Shown one piece after another: positions 58,648-64,000 of a stretch of DNA of 64,000 bases. This DNA is from Granulicella paludicola (GTDB lineage Bacteria; Acidobacteriota; Terriglobia; Terriglobales; Acidobacteriaceae), in the NCBI RefSeq assembly GCF_025685545.1, contig NZ_JAGSYC010000026.1, forward strand, positions 434,001 through 498,000, read 5' to 3'. The notes below the pieces were generated by a model. The model had not been told where the DNA came from. It searched no databases and saw only the letters and a list, made by a program, of their open reading frames with translations. Position numbers and translations under genes: made by a program. Within the stretch, counting starts at the first letter, position 1, and every line of letters starts with the position of its first letter.

Positions 58648-60477
58648 ATGAAGTTGTCCGATTACATCTTCCAGTTCGTAGCCGACCTTGGCGTGCAGCA
58701 TGTCTTCCTCGTAACCGGCGGCGGTGCCATGCACCTGAACGCTTCGCTGGCCGCAGAAAAGCGGCTGACGGCCATCTGCAACTCGCATGAGCAAGCCTCG
58801 GCGATCTGCGCTGAAAGCTACGCCAAGGCCACCAATGGCCTGGGCGTCTGCCTGGTGACCACCGGCCCGGGCGGCACGAATGCTGTCACCGGCGTGGCCG
58901 GCGCCTGGCTCGACTCCACGCCGACACTCTTTATCTCCGGACAGGTGAAGCGACCGGACCGCATGTTCGATGCCGCGACCGGCAAGCCGCTCGGCATGAG
59001 GCAGCTCGGCGTGCAGGAGGTCGACATTGTCTCCATTGTGAAGCCGATCACCAAGTACGCTGTCACGATCCTCGAGCCTAACGACATTCGCTACCAACTG
59101 GAAAAGGCCGTCTATCTCGCGCTGCACGGTCGCCCCGGCCCGGTCTGGATCGATGTGCCGCTCGATGTGCAGGCCTCGCCCATTGACGAGACGCAGCTGC
59201 GCGGCTTCGACCCGGCAGAGTTTGCCGGCGATGTCAGCCTCTTCGGCAGCTCCCACGTTCCCGACGAGGTCGCACGTGCCATCGAAGCCTTCAACGCCTG
59301 CGAGCGCCCCTTACTCTTCGCCGGTAACGGCATCCGGTTGGCGCACGCGGAGAAGGAGTTTGAAGAGCTGCGCACCCTGCTCGGCGTACCGACCGTGGCG
59401 ACGTGGTGTGCTGCGGACCTCGTGCCTTCAGACGATCCGACTTTCGTAGGCCGCCCCGGCACGGTCGCCGCGCGCGGAGCCAACTTTGCGCTGCAGAACT
59501 GCGACTACCTGCTCTCCGTCGGCGTGCGCCTGGACATGGCAATCACCGGGTATGCGCCGCACAACCTTGCGCGCGAGGCACATAAGGTGGTCGTCGATAT
59601 CGATGCAGCGGAGCTGGGCAAGCTCGCGCCGCACATGCAGCAGCCCGTCTGCGCCGACGCGAAGGCGTTCCTTACCGAGCTGCTGAAGCACAAGGACAAG
59701 CTGAAGCCGCGCGGCTTCGCTCCCTGGCTGGCGCGCTGTGCCGATTGGAAGACGCGCTATCCGGTGGTCACCGACGAGCACCGCAAGCCCGAAGGCCGCG
59801 TGTCGATCTTCAACCTGGCCGAGGTGCTGGGGACCGAGGTCAGCAAGGAAGACCGTCTCGTCGTCGGCAGTTCCGGCTCGGCTATTGAGATCTATCTGCT
59901 CGCGGTACCGACACTGCACTCGCAGCGGCTGTACCACACGGCGGGGCTCGGCTCCATGGGCTATGCGGTGCCGATGGCCATTGCCGTCGCGATCGCCAAC
60001 CCCGGCCGCGAGGTGATCGCCGTCGATGGCGATGGGGGCTTCATGTTCAACATCCAGGAGATGGAAACGATTCATCGACTACAACTGCCGATCAAGTTCT
60101 TCGTGCTGAACAACGACGGCTACTCCTCGATTCGTGCCTCGCAGACGGCGTACTTTGGAGCGCCGACGATCGGAGCAGACAAAAACACCGGCATCACGAT
60201 TCCAAACCTGTCCAAAGTAGGCGCGAGCTTCGGCCTGAGCACGTACGTCATCGAAGACCAGACGAACCTGCGCGACGAGGTCCGCAAGGTTCTGGCGATG
60301 AAGGGCCCCGTGCTGTGCGACACGAACGTGCTGCCGGACGAGGTACGCGCGCCGCGGCTTTCCAGCTATCAGAAACCGGATGGAAGCTTCGTATCGAAGC
60401 CGCTGGAGGACCTGTTCCCGTTCCTCGAACGCGAGGAGTTCCTGGCAAACATGATCGTGAAGCCGCTGGAGGAGTAG
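58648..60477 (+). CDS. Thiamine-diphosphate-dependent enzyme, acetolactate synthase-like
   Basis: 609 residues, three-domain POX/AHAS architecture. The N-terminal PYR domain has ICNSHEQASAICAESYAKAT with the Glu that activates the cofactor; the middle domain binds the nucleotide or is structural; the C-terminal PP domain contains VDGDGGFMFNIQEMETI and FFVLNNDGYSSIRASQ (Mg and ThDP). It differs from biosynthetic IlvB in the N-terminus (MKLSDYIFQFVADLGVQHVF) and lacks an adjacent small subunit; similar proteins occur in sugar/polysaccharide biosynthesis clusters. The neighbouring GT2 makes that context plausible. Substrate unresolved. Confidence 0.87.
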   Translation: MKLSDYIFQFVADLGVQHVFLVTGGGAMHLNASLAAEKRLTAICNSHEQASAICAESYAKATNGLGVCLVTTGPGGTNAVTGVAGAWLDSTPTLFISGQVKRPDRMFDAATGKPLGMRQLGVQEVDIVSIVKPITKYAVTILEPNDIRYQLEKAVYLALHGRPGPVWIDVPLDVQASPIDETQLRGFDPAEFAGDVSLFGSSHVPDEVARAIEAFNACERPLLFAGNGIRLAHAEKEFEELRTLLGVPTVATWCAADLVPSDDPTFVGRPGTVAARGANFALQNCDYLLSVGVRLDMAITGYAPHNLAREAHKVVVDIDAAELGKLAPHMQQPVCADAKAFLTELLKHKDKLKPRGFAPWLARCADWKTRYPVVTDEHRKPEGRVSIFNLAEVLGTEVSKEDRLVVGSSGSAIEIYLLAVPTLHSQRLYHTAGLGSMGYAVPMAIAVAIANPGREVIAVDGDGGFMFNIQEMETIHRLQLPIKFFVLNNDGYSSIRASQTAYFGAPTIGADKNTGITIPNLSKVGASFGLSTYVIEDQTNLRDEVRKVLAMKGPVLCDTNVLPDEVRAPRLSSYQKPDGSFVSKPLEDLFPFLEREEFLANMIVKPLEE

Positions 60478-60640
60478 CACCCGAGTTACCCTATCGATCT
60501 TGCCATCCGGACCCGCGCGAATTCCAGGGCAGGGCTCTCCCCTCCGCCGCGCTGCGATCGAGATGACAACCTTCATAGAGGTGAACTCAGAAGTCGCGAA
60601 GAACCTGATGGGACAGGTACTTCGCGACTTTTCACGCGCC

Positions 60641-62821
60641 TTACTTCACCGCTACCTCGACGACCTCGATCGTGTACGGTGCGAGCGTCTGCTTCAACAT
60701 GCTTCCCGCAAAGCTGCGTACCGATTCCACCGGATGAATCACCTCGGGTTCGGTGATCGAGTTGGTCGCCTGGAAGCTACCTGCATGCAGCGAGGTGACC
60801 TTCGCCACATGCGCTCCCGCGCTCAGCCCCTTCAGTTCAACGGATAGCGGCTGCGGCAGGTTCGAAGCGTTCACCAGCTTCACGTATAGCTTGCCGTTGC
60901 CCTTTGTGACCGAATAGAAGAACCGTTCCTGCGCGCCCGTGATTTCGCTGTGCGGAGTGCTGTCGCCGATCTTGCCGCCGAACATCACCTGCGCCCAGTA
61001 GCTCGGCGAACCATAGCTCTTTACCGCGTCATAGCCGATCAGGTCGGTCGACCACTGCATGCCGCCGGGGTTCACATTCACCAGCAGCGGAGCATAGCTC
61101 GCCATCACGATCAGGTCGCTGTTGCGCTCCATGCTTGTCATCCAGGCAGCATCGCCCAACGCGTCGCCCATGTTCGGAGTCGGCGAACCTGACCGCGTGG
61201 CCCACTCACCGACGAATACCTTCGGTCCTGTGCGCGGCGCTGCATCGTAGTGGTGTACCAGGTCGAACATGTCCGCCGGGCTCTTGTAATAGTGGTCGTC
61301 GATGACGTCCGGTTCTTTGCCTGCGGCTTCCTTCACCGGGGTCGTCGCAATCAGCTTGTACTGCGGATACTTCTTTCGCAGCGCCTCTGCAAACTGCGCA
61401 AACCGAGCATCGTAACTGCCGCTCTTGTCGAACTCATCTTCATTACCGATCTCGATGTAATGGAGCGGGAACGGTGCGGGATGCCCGTCCTTCGCACGCT
61501 CGGCGCCCCACTTCGTGCTCACGTCGCCGGTGACGTACTCCACTTCATCGAGCGCCGCCTGCACATACGGCTCCAGATCTTTTCCCGGCTTTGCGTAGTC
61601 ATGCTTCAGCGCATAGCCGGCATAGACCGCAAGCACCGGTTCTACCTTCAGGTCTTCGGTCCACTCCAGAAACTCCAGAAGACCCATGCCGTCGGTCGAC
61701 CAGTAAGTCCAGGGAGCCTGATGGCCGGGGCGGTCGACCAGCGGTCCGATCGTCTCCTTGAAGTTGTACCAATCCTTCATCTCATCGCCTTCAAGGTAGT
61801 TGCCGCCGGGCAGGCGCACGAAGTGCGGATGCATCGCTGCCATCTTCTCCATCAAATCGACACGCAGACCATTCTCGCGATTGTTGAACGTCGGCGGAAA
61901 GAGCGTCGCCAGCTGAATCCAGAACGTTCCCGGCTTTGCCATCGTCAGTTCAAGATGGTTCTTATCGCTCGTCGCGCCCACCGATCCGGTTTCGAGCGAG
62001 TACTTGTATTTTTGCCAGTCGCCGCCATACAGCGTGACCTGGGTTGAAGCCAGGACTGCACCTGTCGCGTCGCTTACCAGCTTCGCCGTTAGAACGTCGA
62101 GACCCTCCGCCTTCGCATAAAAGCCTCCCTCGTATCGGGTATGCGAACGCACTGGAATTCCCCAGTAGCCGACATTGCTCAGCCCCGCCTCGTTGCCCTC
62201 CGAAGCCTCGTCGATCTTCAGCTTCAAGCTCGTCGGCAGCGCCTTACTCGGCCCTGCTTCCTTGTCTATCTTGGCCTCGGCCTTCGCATCGCCATTGCGG
62301 ATCAGTCCCCAGCCCTCCACGCCCGCCCAGTTATTGCGGAAGGTGTGGTTGCTCAACAGCTGGGCGTAGAGACCACCGTCATATGAGTGGTTGATCTCCT
62401 CGGTCATAAGGCCATAGAGCATCGAACTCACCGGCTTGCCAGCATCCTGGGCATCGATGGTCAACGTAGCTGTGCCCACAGCACCGCCACCAAGCTGAAT
62501 CGCGCGTGTCCCTTTGAGCAGAGGTGTAACCCGCTGTGTCTCTAAGTGTTGACCATCGAGAACAATGGGTCGGGGTGTCTTCGCCACATGTACCGTCGCA
62601 GCCTTGGTCGAAGGTGCAGCGGCCACTGGCTCTGCAAGCGTGATGGGCTTAGGCGTCTTTGCGACGTGCGCGGGCTTGGTGGACGCAGTGGAAGCTGCAA
62701 GAGCATCCGGATCTGTCAGCGTAATCGGATGCACAGACTGAGCAGCACTGCCGGCACAGAGAACCGCCGCCACACACAGACCTAAGGAAAGACGGCTCTT
62801 CACCACGTCAGAAAACATCAT
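60641..62821 (-). CDS. Alpha-L-arabinofuranosidase, GH51 family, secreted
   Basis: About 726 residues from the ATG at 62821 (an in-frame TTG lies at 62830). Signal peptide (LSLGLCVAAVLCAGSAAQ), then a low-complexity linker with three related units (HPITLTDPDALAAS; HVAKTPKPITLAEP; HVAKTPRPIVLDG). A carbohydrate-binding-like beta-sandwich follows (YEGGFYAKAEGLDVLTAKLV), and the catalytic barrel has YIEIGNEDEFDKSG (acid/base Glu) and VFVGEWATRSG (nucleophile Glu), with PHFVRLPGGNYLEGDE before. It hydrolyses arabinofuranosyl side chains of plant polysaccharides. A LacI-type operator lies just upstream of the ribosome-binding site. Confidence 0.93.
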   Translation of the reverse strand: MMFSDVVKSRLSLGLCVAAVLCAGSAAQSVHPITLTDPDALAASTASTKPAHVAKTPKPITLAEPVAAAPSTKAATVHVAKTPRPIVLDGQHLETQRVTPLLKGTRAIQLGGGAVGTATLTIDAQDAGKPVSSMLYGLMTEEINHSYDGGLYAQLLSNHTFRNNWAGVEGWGLIRNGDAKAEAKIDKEAGPSKALPTSLKLKIDEASEGNEAGLSNVGYWGIPVRSHTRYEGGFYAKAEGLDVLTAKLVSDATGAVLASTQVTLYGGDWQKYKYSLETGSVGATSDKNHLELTMAKPGTFWIQLATLFPPTFNNRENGLRVDLMEKMAAMHPHFVRLPGGNYLEGDEMKDWYNFKETIGPLVDRPGHQAPWTYWSTDGMGLLEFLEWTEDLKVEPVLAVYAGYALKHDYAKPGKDLEPYVQAALDEVEYVTGDVSTKWGAERAKDGHPAPFPLHYIEIGNEDEFDKSGSYDARFAQFAEALRKKYPQYKLIATTPVKEAAGKEPDVIDDHYYKSPADMFDLVHHYDAAPRTGPKVFVGEWATRSGSPTPNMGDALGDAAWMTSMERNSDLIVMASYAPLLVNVNPGGMQWSTDLIGYDAVKSYGSPSYWAQVMFGGKIGDSTPHSEITGAQERFFYSVTKGNGKLYVKLVNASNLPQPLSVELKGLSAGAHVAKVTSLHAGSFQATNSITEPEVIHPVESVRSFAGSMLKQTLAPYTIEVVEVAVK

Positions 62822-62837
62822 TGCGCACAATCTCCGT

Positions 62838-62851
62838 TGAAATCGGTTTCA
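62838..62851 (-). promoter_or_regulatory. LacI-family operator of the GH51 gene
   Basis: TGAAATCGGTTTCA (minus-strand TGAAACCGATTTCA), the central CG and TGAAA/TTTCA arms typical of LacI/GalR-family sites. It overlaps the probable transcription start; TAGAAT at 62863-62868 is a possible -10. No lacI-type gene is in the window. Confidence 0.75.
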
Positions 62852-62916
62852 GGCTCGAATGCATTCTACCCGACCAACCTTGCCGCTGACTCGCTCGCTT
62901 GTATGCTTGAACCAAG

Positions 62917-63378
62917 ATGTCGACCCCTTTTGCTCCTGATTACTCCGCCATGCTCCTTGTCGCACTCGAAGAAGCCCACGCAGGCCTAGCCGAGGGCGGA
63001 CTCCCCATCGGCGCCGCGATCTTCCATACGGACGGCACGCTCATCAGCCGCGGCCACAACCGCCGCGTGCAACAGTCCGACCCTAGCATCCACGGTGAAA
63101 CCGACGCCTTCCGCAACGCCGGCCGCCAGAAGAGCTACCGCGATCTCATCATGGTGACTACGCTCGCGCCCTGCTGGTATTGCTCCGGCCTTATTAAGCA
63201 GTTCGGCTTTCAGACTGTGGTCGTCGGCGAGAGCCAGAACTTTTCCGGCGGCGAGCATTGGCTCCGTGAACTCGGCATCAACATCATCGACCTCGCCGAT
63301 CCCGCCTGCATCGACATGATGCGCACCTTCATCGCCGACCACCCGGCGCTGTGGAACGAAGATATCGGCGTCGACTAG
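62917..63378 (+). CDS. Cytosine deaminase, fungal (Fcy1) type / nucleoside deaminase family
   Basis: Cytidine-deaminase-superfamily enzyme, 153 residues. Zinc motifs: IHGETDAFRNAG (His ligand, catalytic Glu) and TTLAPCWYCSGLI (two Cys ligands). The arrangement GGLPIGAAIFHTDG, RGHNRRVQQSD, VVVGESQNFSGGEHWL, and the C-terminus ADHPALWNEDIG closely resembles yeast cytosine deaminase, including the closing W-x-EDIG. It should convert cytosine to uracil for pyrimidine salvage. It is unrelated to the amidohydrolase-type CodA of Escherichia coli. Its stop overlaps that of the convergent cupin gene by four bases. Confidence 0.88.
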   Translation: MSTPFAPDYSAMLLVALEEAHAGLAEGGLPIGAAIFHTDGTLISRGHNRRVQQSDPSIHGETDAFRNAGRQKSYRDLIMVTTLAPCWYCSGLIKQFGFQTVVVGESQNFSGGEHWLRELGINIIDLADPACIDMMRTFIADHPALWNEDIGVD

Positions 63379-63935
63379 ATCTTCTTCGTCAAGGCTCGAA
63401 TCCGTTCCGACTCATGCGGCCACTTCGCGATCAGCTCCTCCGCCGTCGCATCCTGATAGTCCACGAACTCAAACCCCGGACTCACCGTACACCCCAATAG
63501 AGCCCACTCGCCTTCGAGCAATCGCGAACCCTGCCACACTCCGCGCGGCACCACATGCTGCAGCTTCTGTCCGGCGGCAATGTCCTTGCCTATCAACGTC
63601 ACCTGTGTGGAGCCGTCCTCGAACAGCTGCAGCAACTCCACCGCATCCCCTAGATAGTGATGGAAGATTTCGTCGCTCTGCAGCAGGTGCATCTCGCTGA
63701 AGGTATGCGGCTCCAGCAGGTAATAGATCGCTGTCGACGTCCGACGAGGTCCGTCATAACGCGAACGCTCTGGGTGCCCCATGTCCCGATTCTTGGACGC
63801 GGAATTCCCGCCACCAAACGCCTCCGCCGCTAGAAACTCGGCCGACTCCCACGTCCGCACATACCAACCGCCCTCTTGCGGATGCGGCTGCAACCCCAGT
63901 AGTGTCTTCACCTCGTTAGCTGTCATCTCGGCCAT
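63375..63935 (-). CDS. DUF985 cupin-fold protein
   Basis: 186 residues, cytoplasmic. The DUF985 core is evident: LGLQPHPQEGGWYVRTW, STAIYYLLEPHTFSEMHLL with HH-YLGDAVELLQL, KLQHVVPRGVWQGSRL and WALLGCTVSPGFEFVDYQ. This is a small cupin barrel whose His/Glu residues may bind a metal. An insertion (FGGGNSASKNRDMGHPERSR) sits in a loop. Biochemical activity unknown. The start could be the Met at residue 4. Confidence 0.9.
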   Translation of the reverse strand: MAEMTANEVKTLLGLQPHPQEGGWYVRTWESAEFLAAEAFGGGNSASKNRDMGHPERSRYDGPRRTSTAIYYLLEPHTFSEMHLLQSDEIFHHYLGDAVELLQLFEDGSTQVTLIGKDIAAGQKLQHVVPRGVWQGSRLLEGEWALLGCTVSPGFEFVDYQDATAEELIAKWPHESERIRALTKKI

Positions 63936-64000
63936 AGCACTCCTCTACGCTATTCTTTACGAAACTGTTCGCAACAACCACTCTCTGCCGCGAGGACCTA

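Noticed and set aside
1-64000. tRNA, rRNA, prophage or insertion sequences
   Set aside because: No cloverleaf with T-loop, no rRNA signature, no transposase, integrase or terminal inverted repeat was seen.

Overview
The window looks like a stretch of an acidobacterial chromosome, probably subdivision 1 (Acidobacteriaceae/Terriglobia, close to Terriglobus, Granulicella or Edaphobacter). Evidence: GC-rich DNA with strong GC3, two ~1330-residue Oar-like TonB-dependent receptors with an N-terminal carboxypeptidase-regulatory domain, NHL-propeller lipoproteins, glycoside hydrolases, a full TonB/ExbB/ExbD/ExbD set and a YajC-SecD-SecF cluster. It is mostly ordinary chromosome. I saw no prophage, insertion sequence, CRISPR array, tRNA or rRNA. 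Layout, 1-20 kb: the 3'-truncated ispE, three paralogous NHL lipoproteins each in its own unit, a GT4/GT5 glycogen-synthase-like enzyme, a GH29 fucosidase, a stand-alone nuclease-helicase (DUF2075) of less GC-rich composition, a small lipoprotein, a DPP-IV-like S9 peptidase and an exported protein with a TonB C-terminal domain. 20-35 kb: dnaG, a YXWGXW-repeat protein, trmJ, the two large receptors (each behind a nearly identical promoter with a conserved upstream box), a response regulator whose output part is a histone-H1-like lysine tail, an SDR oxidoreductase and a TPR lipoprotein. 35-50 kb: the Ton motor operon plus a third ExbD and a BtuF-like protein, secF/secD/yajC, a membrane protein, a DUF427 protein, a MATE exporter, a LOV-domain histidine kinase, DoxX and azoreductase facing a TetR regulator. 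50-64 kb: an exported CarboxypepD_reg protein, tgt, an ECF sigma/membrane anti-sigma unit with two exported proteins, a tandem pair of exported paralogues, a GT2, a thiamine-diphosphate enzyme, a GH51 arabinofuranosidase with a LacI-type operator, a fungal-type cytosine deaminase and a DUF985 cupin. How the parts fit: the receptors, the TonB/ExbB/ExbD motor, the hydrolases and the S9 peptidase suit a soil oligotroph that takes up polymer breakdown products. SecDF-YajC supports export of its many secreted proteins. The LOV kinase implies blue-light sensing. Items most worth a second look are: a family of degenerate period-7 (heptamer) arrays, often inverted into hairpins, at five intergenic sites between 33.5 and 45.0 kb; the receiver-histone-H1-tail fusion; the LOV kinase with a receiver-like N-terminus; the twin receptor promoters; and a 59-residue gene at 19790-19969. 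All family assignments rest on motif reading only; no database search was possible.
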